The translations under genes were made by a program, and so were the position numbers. Shown here one piece after another: positions 36,797 to 44,994 of a stretch of 64,000 nt of DNA (position 1 is the first letter of the stretch; each line of letters begins with the position of its first letter). The DNA comes from Fluviibacter phosphoraccumulans_A. Its GTDB lineage: Bacteria > Pseudomonadota > Gammaproteobacteria > Burkholderiales > Rhodocyclaceae. The stretch covers positions 1,178,001 to 1,242,000 of the forward strand of contig CP126743.1 of assembly GCA_036287865.1 (NCBI GenBank), written 5' to 3'. Below the pieces are notes generated by a model. It was not told the DNA's origin, ran no database searches, and saw only the letters and a program-made list of their open reading frames with translations.

Positions 36797-37145
36797 CTAA
36801 ACAACGATCCTGAACTCGGTCGCCTTAACCACAGGCCGTACATGCTGGTTTTCGCGGCGCATTTCGACAAAGCCGTAGTTCGACATGGTTTTTAGCGTAC
36901 GGGATAGATTCCCCTGCTTGCGCCCTGTCATATCTGCCAATGCGGATATGGAATGTGGCTTGGCTTCACGGATGACTTTCAGCAACGCCCTATTCTCATC
37001 GCTCAAGACTTCAGCCAGCGAGCGCATTGATGTGAACCAGATCCGTGGTTCGGATGCCTTGGGCTTGTGATCACCACGGGCAATGGCCAGCATCCGTTCA
37101 CGGGTTCGATCCTGGGGGCATGATGCCGATCATCAGTTTTTTCAT
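36797..37145 (-). pseudogene. TumA-type antitoxin (HTH) with 5' frameshift
   Basis: The intact part from 37093 reads MLAIARGDHKPKA, then the winged-helix segment IREAKPHSISALADMTGRKQ, SRTLKTMSNYGFVEM and KATEFRIVV, as in TumA/HVO_A0114-type regulators. The natural start is the ATG at 37145 (MKKLMIGIMP), which overlaps the tumE stop as ATGA. A run of five G (37114-37118, plus strand) is one base too long to join MKKLMIGIMP to QDRTRERMLAIARG. A shortened protein from an internal start might still be made. Confidence 0.75.
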
Positions 37146-37482
37146 GGTCGCTTTACCTCGTGCAGTACCCGATCAACCTCTTTGAAAAAGTCCGACAGCA
37201 GCTGGTGTGCGCTTTCGAACGCATACGGCACCCCTTTATCACTGGAATGCCGGTGCTTGTGGTCATACGGCATCCGCTTACCCGAAAACCTGCTGTTCCC
37301 AACCGGCTTTACGGCATGCGTATTGTCGTAGCCCAGAATCCGTTTGCCGTAGGGCTCATGCAGCGTCAGAGAGTACCGCACGCCATGGGGAATATCAGCC
37401 GTTGCCAGTACCCATCACATTGATCAATAATCTGGTCATGAAGATCCAGCAGGGTTGAGATTCCCGCATCCCTGTGTGCCAT
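37142..37482 (-). pseudogene. TumE-type toxin (DUF6516) pseudogene
   Basis: The first part from the ATG at 37482 reads MAHRDAGISTLLDLHDQIID and then QCDGYW, the usual N-terminus. The second part in another frame reads PHGVRYSLTLHEPYGKRILG and DHKHRHSSDKGVPYAFESAH. Near 37400 about ten residues expected between GYW and the PHG motif are missing and the frame shifts, so the toxin cannot be made whole. It precedes tumA in the usual toxin-antitoxin order. Confidence 0.78.
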
Positions 37483-37612
37483 GATATATTAACAGATGAT
37501 AGAAGTCATGCTGTTGATAGTACTGGCTGCATAGCTTTCTGCCGGCTCTGCAACGGCTACCCACTAGAGCGGCAGTTGAAATCAGGGAGATCCAGACTAG
37601 TAGGTTTTTCAT
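37436..37612 (-). CDS. Possible small exported ORF (58 codons)
   Basis: ATG at 37612 opens a frame beginning MKNLLVWISLISTAALVGSR, a plausible signal sequence, with GGAACAT-type weak SD upstream. The rest shows no recognisable fold and overlaps the tumE start in another frame. It may be the relic of a lipoprotein whose coding sequence was lost. Evidence is weak. Confidence 0.25.
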   Translation of the reverse strand: MKNLLVWISLISTAALVGSRCRAGRKLCSQYYQQHDFYHLLIYHGTQGCGNLNPAGSS

Positions 37613-37669
37613 GACGATGTTCCTTTATGTATTCACCCTTTGATTCGGGCATGGAACCATCGTATTAGC

Positions 37670-37691
37670 CGAGAGTCTCACCAGATGAGCC
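37670..37691. repeat. Copy 2 of a 22-bp motif
   Basis: This copy has GAGAGTCTCACCAGATGAGC and differs by one base from the copy at 34665-34686, in the same orientation. The two copies bracket the nuclease-helicase and TumE/TumA remnants. It stands about 60 bases before the small ORF starting at 37612. Confidence 0.6.
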
Positions 37692-37704
37692 CCTCGAATT
37701 GTTT

Positions 37705-38152
37705 TTACACGCCGATATCTTCGTTCCAGATCGCTGGCTTGGCTGCAATGAAGTTTTGCATCATTTCGATGCAGGTGGTGTCCTGAATCACGTCGACGGT
37801 AACGCCTCGTGCACGCAGCAAGTCTTCGTCACCCATAAAGGTCTGGTTCTCGGACGACGACGACCTTGGGAATGCCATAGAGCAGGATTGCGCCGGTGCA
37901 CATGGGGCATGGCGATAGCGTGGTATAGAGCACGGATTCTTTATAAACGCTGGCCGGTAGGCAACCGGCGTTCTCAAGAGCATCCATTTCGCCGTGCAGG
38001 ATGGCGCTGCCCTGTTGCACGCGGCGGTTGTGACTGCGGCCAATGATCTTACCGTTGTGCACGAGTACCGAGCCGATGGGTATACCGCCTTCTGCTAGGC
38101 CTTGTTGAGCTTCTTCGATGGCGGCTTTCAGAAACGCATCCACGTCTGTCAC
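37705..38152 (-). pseudogene. Cytosine deaminase-like nucleoside deaminase, frameshifted
   Basis: The first part reads FLKAAIEEAQQGLAEGGIPI and GSVLVHNGKIIGRSHNRR. It has the zinc-site motifs HGEMDALENAG (H-x-E) and SPCPMCTGAILLYGIPKVVV (P-C-x2-C). The C-terminal part, ENQTFMGDEDLLRARGV and ending FIAAKPAIWNEDIGV, is in another frame. One extra base within the GTC repeat at about 37851-37865 separates them. The family (fungal-type cytosine deaminase) needs this C-terminus. The start is taken as GTG at 38152 because no ATG lies nearby. Confidence 0.8.
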
Positions 38153-38171
38153 CGAGTCTGGCTTTGTGGTT

Positions 38172-38434
38172 TTACTGCAGTTTGGTGAGGTAGTTACAGC
38201 CACCACCGCTATCGCGACTTTCGACACAGATCACGCTGCGGCCACGGCAGGTGGCGACCCAGCCTTCGTGCGCGGTCATCCAGCCACCGGATTCGCCTTC
38301 GATGGTGATGTCTTCGTTGGTGCAGCTCAGATACGGGGCGAAGCGATGGTCTTCTGGTATTCAGTGGTGCCGTAAGCGGTAAGGAGTGTTGCGGCCAGGA
38401 GTGCGATGCAGGTGCGCATGGTGTGTTTGTTCAT
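38172..38434 (-). pseudogene. Small exported protein, frameshifted
   Basis: From 38434 the frame begins MNKHTMRTCIALLAATLLTA, a signal peptide, and ends at a TGA shortly after residue 35. In the next frame it continues PYLSCTNEDITIEGESGGWM, EGWVATCRGRSVICVESRDS and GGGCNYLTKLQ before TAA. The join is at a run of four G on the plus strand (38335-38338) that seems one base short. The mature part has four or five cysteines, suggesting a disulfide-bonded periplasmic protein. I do not recognise the family. Confidence 0.55.
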
Positions 38435-38458
38435 GTGGGTAGATGTGTTCATTCTAAA

Positions 38459-39907
38459 TCAGGTACCGCAGTACGTAACGTATGGTGCAGCGCTGGCAGC
38501 CGGCGTTTTGGCGTAAATCGTTTCGGCCAAAGCCGGGTCGTAGGGGTTTTGCAGAGCGGCGACGAGTTGTTCGAAACGGGTGAAGCTGCCCTTCTCTTCT
38601 GCCGTATCCAGCGCTTCCTGGACCAGGTGGTTACGCGGGATGATCACCGGGTTGGCTTGTTGCATGATCTGTTGCGCCTGGCTTAGCCCATCGGACTGGG
38701 CGTCGATGATGGCGCGCCAACGGCTGAGCCAGTCTGCGTAGCGTTCATCGGTGAGCGTGCCGGTGGTGAGCTGGCGGAAGGTATTGGTGAAGTCGGCCTG
38801 GGCTTCCCACATCAGATCCAGGAGTTCACCGCCCAGCCGCACGGTGTTGCGATCAGGATTATTGATGCCTACTTTCTGGCAAAGCGCGGTATGCCAGTAC
38901 TGCTGGTAAAGGCTGGGGAAATCACCAATGGCGTTCTGGGCCATTTCCAGCGCAGTCGCTTCGTCTTCGTTCAGGATGGGCAACAAGGCTTCGGCCAGAC
39001 GACTGAGGTTCCATTGGGCAATGTGCGGCTGATTGCCGTAGGCGTATCTGCCCTGTCGATCAATCGAACTAAACACGGTGGCCGGGTCGTAGCGATCAAT
39101 AAAGGCACAGGGGCCGTAGTCGATGGTTTCTCCGGCAATGCTCATGTTGTCGGTGTTCATAACGCCATGCACAAAGCCCACCTGCATCCAGCGGGCAATA
39201 AGTGCCGCCTGCCGGTCAATCACGGCTTTGAGGAATGCGAGGTACGGGTTAGCTTCAGCTCGCACCTGCGGATAGTGCCGCTCGATGGCGTATTCGGCCA
39301 GTGCTTTGAGTTCTTCTGCGCCCTGGGTGGCGGCAAATTCGAAGGTGCCGACGCGAATGTGGCTGGCCGCTACCCGGGTAAGCACGGCGCCGGGTTGGGC
39401 CGTTTCCCGAAAAACTGGTTCTCCGGTGGCCACCACTGCCAGGCTACGCGTGGTGGGTATGCCCAGGCCATGCATGGCTTCGCTGATGAGATATTCGCGC
39501 AGCATGGGGCCGAGGGCAGCGCGGCCATCGCCACGGCGGGCATAGGGTGTGGGACCCGAGCCTTTGAGCTGGATATCAAACAGTTGCCCATCAGGCGTTT
39601 CTAACTCGCCGAGCAGCAACGCCCTGCCATCGCCCAGGATGGCAAAGCTGCCAAACTGGTGGCCTGCATAGGCCTGTGCAATGACGGCTTGATTCGGCAG
39701 AAAGGTGTTACCGGCCAGCAGGCTGACGTTATCCGGTGCAGCTAAGGCCGCCGGATCTAGCCCCAGGCTTTGAGCCATGGCGGTGTTCAAAACTTTAAGT
39801 ACGGGCGCCCGAACGGGTTGCGGCGTCAGGCTGCTATGAAATACGACCGGTAAGCTTGTGTAGCTGAGCTTGAGACCGCACTTGTTTAAGCCTAACGCCT
39901 GACCCAT
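38459..39907 (-). CDS. selO: Protein adenylyltransferase SelO (YdiU family)
   Basis: SelO is a pseudokinase-fold enzyme that AMPylates proteins on Ser/Thr/Tyr. The 482-residue protein has YAGHQFGSFAILGDGRALLL, DIQLKGSGPTPYARRGDGRA, GFVHGVMNTDNMSIAGETID and DYGPCAFID, which form the nucleotide site. The C-terminus ends YCGT, with cysteine at the position that carries selenocysteine in animal SelO. It is intact although it borders decayed genes. Confidence 0.95.
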   Translation of the reverse strand: MGQALGLNKCGLKLSYTSLPVVFHSSLTPQPVRAPVLKVLNTAMAQSLGLDPAALAAPDNVSLLAGNTFLPNQAVIAQAYAGHQFGSFAILGDGRALLLGELETPDGQLFDIQLKGSGPTPYARRGDGRAALGPMLREYLISEAMHGLGIPTTRSLAVVATGEPVFRETAQPGAVLTRVAASHIRVGTFEFAATQGAEELKALAEYAIERHYPQVRAEANPYLAFLKAVIDRQAALIARWMQVGFVHGVMNTDNMSIAGETIDYGPCAFIDRYDPATVFSSIDRQGRYAYGNQPHIAQWNLSRLAEALLPILNEDEATALEMAQNAIGDFPSLYQQYWHTALCQKVGINNPDRNTVRLGGELLDLMWEAQADFTNTFRQLTTGTLTDERYADWLSRWRAIIDAQSDGLSQAQQIMQQANPVIIPRNHLVQEALDTAEEKGSFTRFEQLVAALQNPYDPALAETIYAKTPAASAAPYVTYCGT

Positions 39908-39912
39908 AGAGC

Positions 39913-40170
39913 TTAGTTGAGCGTTTGCTTCAGTTCGTAGGCAACGGATTCGGTTTCAACCATATCCATCAGCTCTTCCATGAAGTCTTCGGTGACGGCG
40001 TTGGTCCACGAGCCTTCGATGTCCGATGTAACCATGGGTTCAAAGGTCAGGTCGAGGTACTGATCCGGGGCGATTTTAAGCACACCGATGCCGTCTTCGG
40101 TTTCTACAATCTGCCAGTCATCCGGCACGGTGAGTTCAAGTTCAATCGAGACGGTGAGTTTTTTAGCCAT
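39913..40170 (-). CDS. Hypothetical acidic protein (85 residues)
   Basis: The ATG at 40170 has GGAGG 8 bases upstream and gives MAKKLTVSIELELTVPDDWQ. The protein is acidic and contains strand-like segments followed by a helical end (EDFMEELMDMVETESVAYELKQTLN). No cysteines, signal peptide or membrane span are present. It ends 5 bases before selO starts, so the two may be co-transcribed. I do not recognise the family. Confidence 0.6.
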   Translation of the reverse strand: MAKKLTVSIELELTVPDDWQIVETEDGIGVLKIAPDQYLDLTFEPMVTSDIEGSWTNAVTEDFMEELMDMVETESVAYELKQTLN

Positions 40171-40360
40171 GGCAGAAACCTCCAGATGTAATGTCTGCCA
40201 TGATAGGCCAACGGCGGCTAATGGCAACCCGATCTGCCCCATAAAAAGCCAAAGTCATAACAATAACTTGCCGTCATTTAACGGTAGTAATTTAAGGCAA
40301 AGGCTGTGTTAGGATCAAGGGTTTTCGTAGCTCCACTTTTGCCCATCTTTCAAGAAACTC

Positions 40361-40894
40361 ATGGCAACTTCTAAAACCGCAAAACTCGCCGATAAGGCCA
40401 CCAAACCAGCACCTAAAACAGCCGCCAAAGCTGTTGCAAAGCCGGCTGCCACTAAAGCCGCTCCAGCCAAGAGCATGAACAACGGTGCTTCGTCGTTCCA
40501 GCCGTATATCGCCAAAAAGGGCGAGGAATATATGAGCAAGGGCCAGCTGGCTCACTTTGCCAATATCCTCGGTAACCTCAAGGGTGACCTGATGGCCGAT
40601 ATCGAACGCACGGTGCACACCATGCAGGATGAGCAAACGGTGTTTGCCGACCCGAATGACCGCGCCAGCCAGGAAACCGATATGGCCCTGGAACTGCGCA
40701 ACCGCGACCGCGAGCGCAAGCTGGTGAAGAAGATTGAAGAGACGCTGGATCGCATCAAAGCCGATGATTACGGTTTCTGCGACAAGTGCGGTATCGAAAT
40801 CGGTATTCAGCGCCTGGAAGCCCGCCCAACTGCCACGCTGTGCATTGACTGCAAAACGCTGGAAGAGCTGCGCGAGAAGCAAACCGCCAAGTAA
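40361..40894 (+). CDS. dksA: RNA polymerase-binding transcription factor DksA
   Basis: DksA binds the secondary channel of RNA polymerase and works with ppGpp. The 177-residue protein has an extended lysine/alanine-rich N-terminus (about 40 residues) typical of betaproteobacteria. The coiled-coil tip region DPNDRASQETDMALELRNRD and a zinc finger CDKCG...CIDC are present. It is followed by its own terminator. Confidence 0.96.
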   Translation: MATSKTAKLADKATKPAPKTAAKAVAKPAATKAAPAKSMNNGASSFQPYIAKKGEEYMSKGQLAHFANILGNLKGDLMADIERTVHTMQDEQTVFADPNDRASQETDMALELRNRDRERKLVKKIEETLDRIKADDYGFCDKCGIEIGIQRLEARPTATLCIDCKTLEELREKQTAK

Positions 40895-40915
40895 CCGGTA
40901 GCTTCGTCCCAAAGC

Positions 40916-40945
40916 AAAAGGCCAGTCTTTCGACCGGCCTTTTTT
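40916..40945 (+). terminator. Intrinsic terminator after dksA
   Basis: AAGGCCAGTC pairs with GACCGGCCTT across a TTTC loop with one mismatch, followed by a run of T. It lies 22 bases after the dksA stop. Confidence 0.8.
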
Positions 40946-40998
40946 GTATCTACCGGTCTGGCAGCCCGGGGTTAGCTGGCTGCCCTGCCCTTTGTGCC

Positions 40999-43107
40999 TT
41001 AGGCGGCTGGTGGTGCGGCTTCCAGCAGTGCCTTCATCGACAGCTTGATACGACCGCGGTCATCGGTTTCCAGAACCTTAACGCGAACGACCTGACCTTC
41101 TTGCAGGTAGTCCGACACCTTCTCGACACGCTCGTTAGCGATTTGCGAGATGTGCAGCAGACCATCCTTGCCTGGCAGAACGTTAACGATGGCACCGAAG
41201 TCCAGCAGCTTCAGCACGGTGCCTTCGTAGATGGCGCCGACTTCGGCTTCGGCGGTAATGGCCTTGATACGGACAATTGCCATGTCAGCAGCTTCACCGC
41301 TCGTCGAAGCGATGGTGATGGTGCCGTCGTCCTGGATGTCGATGGTGGTACCGGTTTCTTCGGTCAACGCACGAATCACAGCGCCGCCCTTACCGATGAC
41401 ATCACGGATCTTCTCAGGGTTGATCTTCATGGTGTACAGGCGTGGTGCGAAAGTCGAGACTTCCGTACGGGCTTCGCCCATGGCACCCTTCATCAGGCCG
41501 AGAATATGCAGACGGGCTTCACGGGCCTGGGCCAGTGCCACCTGCATGATTTCCTTGGTGATGCCCTGGATCTTGATGTCCATCTGCAGTGCAGTAATAC
41601 CGTTTTCAGTACCGGCTACCTTGAAGTCCATGTCGCCGAGGTGATCTTCGTCACCCAGGATGTCGGTCAGCACGGCAAAACGGCCGCCGTCCTTGATCAG
41701 GCCCATGGCGATACCGGCTACGTGATCTTTCAGTGGTACACCAGCGTCCATCAGCGACAGACAGCCGCCGCAGACCGAAGCCATTGACGACGAACCATTC
41801 GATTCGGTGATTTCCGAAACCACACGCATGGTGTAGCTGAACTCTTCTGGTGATGGCAGCACAGGAACCAGTGCACGCTTGGCCAGACGGCCGTGGCCGA
41901 GTTCACGGCGCTTGGTGCCGCCCATACGACCGCATTCGCCAGTGGCGTACGGAGGCATGTTGTAATGGAACAGGAAGCGGTCTTTGTACTCGCCCATTAG
42001 TGCATCGATGATCTGCTCGTCACGGCCGGTGCCCAGTGTGGCAACAACCAGTGCCTGGGTTTCGCCACGGGTGAACAGAGCCGAACCGTGGGTGCGTGGC
42101 AGAACGCCGTTGCTGATTTCGATCGGACGAACGGTGCGGGTGTCGCGACCATCGATACGTGGTTCGCCGGCCAGGATACGGCCACGAACGATACCTGCTT
42201 CCAGATCAAACAGGATGTTGCCAATGGTGTTGGCATCGGTTGCGTTGTCACCGGTGCGGAACTGGGCTTCGGTATCTGCGTAGATGGTTTTGAGGTTCTG
42301 GCTACGAACCTGCTTGCTGGTCTCGTTGTAAGCAGCTTCCAGGCGTGGCTTGGCGAAATCCGACACCATCGAAATGAGGGCTTCGTCTTTCGGTGCTGAC
42401 TGCCAATCCCACTCTGGCTTGCCGGCAGATTCAACCAGACGGTTGATCATCTGGATCACAGCTTGCTGTTGCTCGTGACCGAACACCACGCCACCCAGCA
42501 TCACGTCTTCTGGCAGCATCTGGGCTTCGGACTCAACCATCAGCACAGCGGCTTCGGTACCCGAAACGATCAGGTCCATTTGCGAAGTCTTCATCTGCGA
42601 CGATGTTGGGTTGATGACGTACTGGCCATCGATGTAACCCACGCGAGCGGCGCCAACCGGGCCGTTAAACGGAATACCCGACAGCGCCAGGGCAGCCGAT
42701 GCACCGATCAGTGCAGGAATGTCGGAATCCACTTCAGGATTGATCGACATCACGGTAGCAACGATCTGAACTTCGTTATAGAAACCTTCCGGGAACAGCG
42801 GACGCAGCGGACGGTCGATCAGACGCGAGGTGAGCGTTTCCTTTTCCGAAGGACGGCCTTCACGCTTGAAGAAGCCACCTGGGATCTTGCCGGCGGCGTA
42901 GGTCTTTTCAACATAGCCTACGGTCAGCGGGAAAAAGTCCTGACCCAGTTTTGCCTTCTTGGCACCAACAACGGTTACCAGAACGACGGTGTCATCATAA
43001 GTAACCATCACCGAACCGCTGGCCTGACGGGCCACATGGCCGGTTTCCAGGGTCAGGGTGTGGGCACCGTACTGAATACTTTCACGTGCAATTTCAAACA
43101 TACTCAT
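40999..43107 (-). CDS. pnp: Polynucleotide phosphorylase
   Basis: PNPase degrades RNA from the 3' end using phosphate. The 702-residue protein contains two RNase PH domains (GFFKREGRPSEKETLTSRLI; NGSSSMASVCGGCLSLMDAG), a KH domain (IGKGGAVIRALTEETG) and an S1 domain (LPGKDGLLHISQIANERVE). It follows rpsO and a strong hairpin, as in E. coli. Confidence 0.98.
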   Translation of the reverse strand: MSMFEIARESIQYGAHTLTLETGHVARQASGSVMVTYDDTVVLVTVVGAKKAKLGQDFFPLTVGYVEKTYAAGKIPGGFFKREGRPSEKETLTSRLIDRPLRPLFPEGFYNEVQIVATVMSINPEVDSDIPALIGASAALALSGIPFNGPVGAARVGYIDGQYVINPTSSQMKTSQMDLIVSGTEAAVLMVESEAQMLPEDVMLGGVVFGHEQQQAVIQMINRLVESAGKPEWDWQSAPKDEALISMVSDFAKPRLEAAYNETSKQVRSQNLKTIYADTEAQFRTGDNATDANTIGNILFDLEAGIVRGRILAGEPRIDGRDTRTVRPIEISNGVLPRTHGSALFTRGETQALVVATLGTGRDEQIIDALMGEYKDRFLFHYNMPPYATGECGRMGGTKRRELGHGRLAKRALVPVLPSPEEFSYTMRVVSEITESNGSSSMASVCGGCLSLMDAGVPLKDHVAGIAMGLIKDGGRFAVLTDILGDEDHLGDMDFKVAGTENGITALQMDIKIQGITKEIMQVALAQAREARLHILGLMKGAMGEARTEVSTFAPRLYTMKINPEKIRDVIGKGGAVIRALTEETGTTIDIQDDGTITIASTSGEAADMAIVRIKAITAEAEVGAIYEGTVLKLLDFGAIVNVLPGKDGLLHISQIANERVEKVSDYLQEGQVVRVKVLETDDRGRIKLSMKALLEAAPPAA

Positions 43108-43140
43108 TGTTTTCTCTTCCTCTCAACAATCGACAACAGC

Positions 43141-43177
43141 AAAAACAAAACGGGCGCTCTCCAGAGAGAGCGCCCGT
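43141..43177 (-). terminator. Hairpin terminator between rpsO and pnp
   Basis: On the minus strand a 12-bp perfect stem (ACGGGCGCTCTC with its complement, 43150-43177) has a 4-base loop and is followed by TTTTGTTTTT. It lies between rpsO and pnp, so it should end or attenuate rpsO transcripts and may be an RNase III or processing site. Confidence 0.8.
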
Positions 43178-43200
43178 AGCGTCAAACGGCTGGCACGTAA

Positions 43201-43470
43201 TTACTTACGCAGGCCAAGGCGTGTGATCAGGGTGCGGTAGCTATCCAGATTAGTGTTCTTCAGATAGTCCAGCAGCTTACGGCGACGGCTCACCATACGC
43301 AGCAGACCGCGGCGCGAGTGATGATCCTTCTTGTGTTCTTTAAAGTGGCTAGTCAGTTCGTTGATACGGGCAGTCAGCAGCGCGACTTGAACTTCCGAAG
43401 AACCGGTGTCGCCTTGAGTGCGTTGAAAATCAGCAACGATGGCAGCTTTGCCTTGAGTATTTAGCATCAT
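43201..43470 (-). CDS. rpsO: 30S ribosomal protein S15
   Basis: S15 binds 16S rRNA early in 30S assembly. Starting at 43470 gives 89 residues, the usual length, with AAAGGAAA about 9 bases upstream. A second ATG follows immediately. Motifs include DTGSSEVQVALLTARINELT, HKKDHHSRRGLL and VSRRRKLLDYL. The protein is small, basic and complete. Confidence 0.97.
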   Translation of the reverse strand: MMLNTQGKAAIVADFQRTQGDTGSSEVQVALLTARINELTSHFKEHKKDHHSRRGLLRMVSRRRKLLDYLKNTNLDSYRTLITRLGLRK

Positions 43471-43586
43471 GTCAAACTTTCCTTTTAGTGACGAACGCGC
43501 CCCAGTTTGAGAGAGCCACATTCAGGTTACCCCGAGGGGTTAAAACCGCTTCCGGAAACCCAGGTTGCGAAGAATTCGGGAGTATA

Positions 43587-44588
43587 TCAAGAATTTGATG
43601 TAGATACTAAGCGAACCGGCTGAATTTTCTGGTCTTTTCCGGTGCCTTCTACCTGCCCCACCCCGATAAATCGCCCTGCAAGGTAAATACGCACGCTGGC
43701 ACCTGCTTCCAGCGTTTGGCCAGCCTCTGCCTTGAAGGGGTTGCCATGCCGACACAGAACGGCCTGTTGATCGGTAATGTCTAACTGTGGCAGGTTTTTC
43801 ACCAGAAAGTCTGCGGGTTGCAGCAAATGGGCATGGATAAACTGTTCATCGGTTGGGTTGCCGGATACGGCCAGCTTGCTAACACCCGAGACCAGTTGCA
43901 CCAGGTCCTTGCAGCCATCCAGCGATACATCACCTACGCGGGTACGGCGCAGTGCGACCAGGTGCGCCAGACTACCGACGGCAACGGCCATGTCTTCGGC
44001 CAGCGTGCGGATGTAGGTACCTTTACTGCAACGTACGGAGAGATTGGCTTTGAGCACCCTACCTGCTTCGTTCGTTTCGATATCAGACCAGGCCAGATCC
44101 TGCAGATGGATTTTGCGGGGTTGGCGCTCGACTTCAATGCCGGCGCGCGCCAGTTTGTAGAGCGGCTGACCATCGCGCTTGAGCGCGGAATACATGGGTG
44201 GGATCTGTTCGGAGTCCCCGGTAAATTGCTTGAGGATGCCTTGCAGCTGATCGGCCGAAGGTAGTTGATCAGTGGTTTCGGTGACTGCACCGGTGAGATC
44301 ACCGGTATCGGTACGCTGACCAAAGCTCAGAGTCGCCAGATAGGTTTTATCGGCATTAAGCAGATCTGCAGAGAATTTGGTGGCTTCACCAAGACACAGG
44401 GGCAACACGCCGGTCACAAACGGATCAAGCGTGCCGGTGTGGCCGCCCTTATTGGCGGCAAAGAGTCGGCGGCACCATTGCAGCGCCTGATAGGAGGTTA
44501 AGCCAACCGGTTTATCCAGTAAGACAACCCCATCAAGATTTCGCCACTTATCCGGGCGTGGAATGACGGGCAAATCCTCAAACGACAA
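43587..44588 (-). CDS. truB: tRNA pseudouridine-55 synthase TruB
   Basis: TruB makes the universal pseudouridine 55 in tRNA. The 333-residue protein has LDGVVLLDKPVGLTSYQALQ and the catalytic aspartate in GGHTGTLDPFVTGVLPLCLG. A C-terminal PUA-like region (GNPFKAEAGQTLEAGASVRIYL) follows. It follows rbfA by 2 bases, in the standard infB-rbfA-truB-rpsO order. Confidence 0.96.
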   Translation of the reverse strand: MSFEDLPVIPRPDKWRNLDGVVLLDKPVGLTSYQALQWCRRLFAANKGGHTGTLDPFVTGVLPLCLGEATKFSADLLNADKTYLATLSFGQRTDTGDLTGAVTETTDQLPSADQLQGILKQFTGDSEQIPPMYSALKRDGQPLYKLARAGIEVERQPRKIHLQDLAWSDIETNEAGRVLKANLSVRCSKGTYIRTLAEDMAVAVGSLAHLVALRRTRVGDVSLDGCKDLVQLVSGVSKLAVSGNPTDEQFIHAHLLQPADFLVKNLPQLDITDQQAVLCRHGNPFKAEAGQTLEAGASVRIYLAGRFIGVGQVEGTGKDQKIQPVRLVSTSNS

Positions 44589-44590
44589 AT

Positions 44591-44992
44591 TTAGTCCTTG
44601 GCGAGCGTTTCTTCGTCTGCATCATCCGCCGTACGTGAAACTGCAGTATCGATCAGCGAAGAGAGGCTGATGCCCCGCTCCACCGATGTATCGTATTCAA
44701 AGTGCAGTTCAGGCACGGTGCGCAGCAAGAGCTGACGCGAGAGTTCGTGACGCAAGAAGCCGGCCGCGCGTTGCAGGCCTTTGGCCAGCGCTTCGCGTTC
44801 GGTTTCTGCTACCAGCGCCGTGTAGAACACTTTGGCGTGGGCGTAATCCGGCGTAACTTCTACCGCCGTAATCGATACCTGCTGTACGCGCGGATCGCGG
44901 AGTTCTGTGCGAATCAGCTCGGACAGATCGCGGCGGATTTGCTCCGCCACCCGATCGGTCCGGGCAAATCCGCGTTGTGGACCGTGCTTCAT
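44591..44992 (-). CDS. rbfA: Ribosome-binding factor A
   Basis: RbfA is a KH-fold protein needed for late 30S maturation. The 133-residue protein shows RTDRVAEQIRRDLSELIRTE, DPRVQQVSITAVEVTPDYAH and LRTVPELHFEYDTSVERG. A polar tail of about 15 residues follows. It lies 2 bases after infB. Confidence 0.95.
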   Translation of the reverse strand: MKHGPQRGFARTDRVAEQIRRDLSELIRTELRDPRVQQVSITAVEVTPDYAHAKVFYTALVAETEREALAKGLQRAAGFLRHELSRQLLLRTVPELHFEYDTSVERGISLSSLIDTAVSRTADDADEETLAKD

Positions 44993-44994
44993 GC

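Noticed and set aside
33300..37700. An integrative element inserted at the tRNA cluster
   Set aside because: No integrase or recombinase is present, and no tRNA 3'-end duplicate is seen at the far side; the 22-bp repeats are not tRNA-derived.
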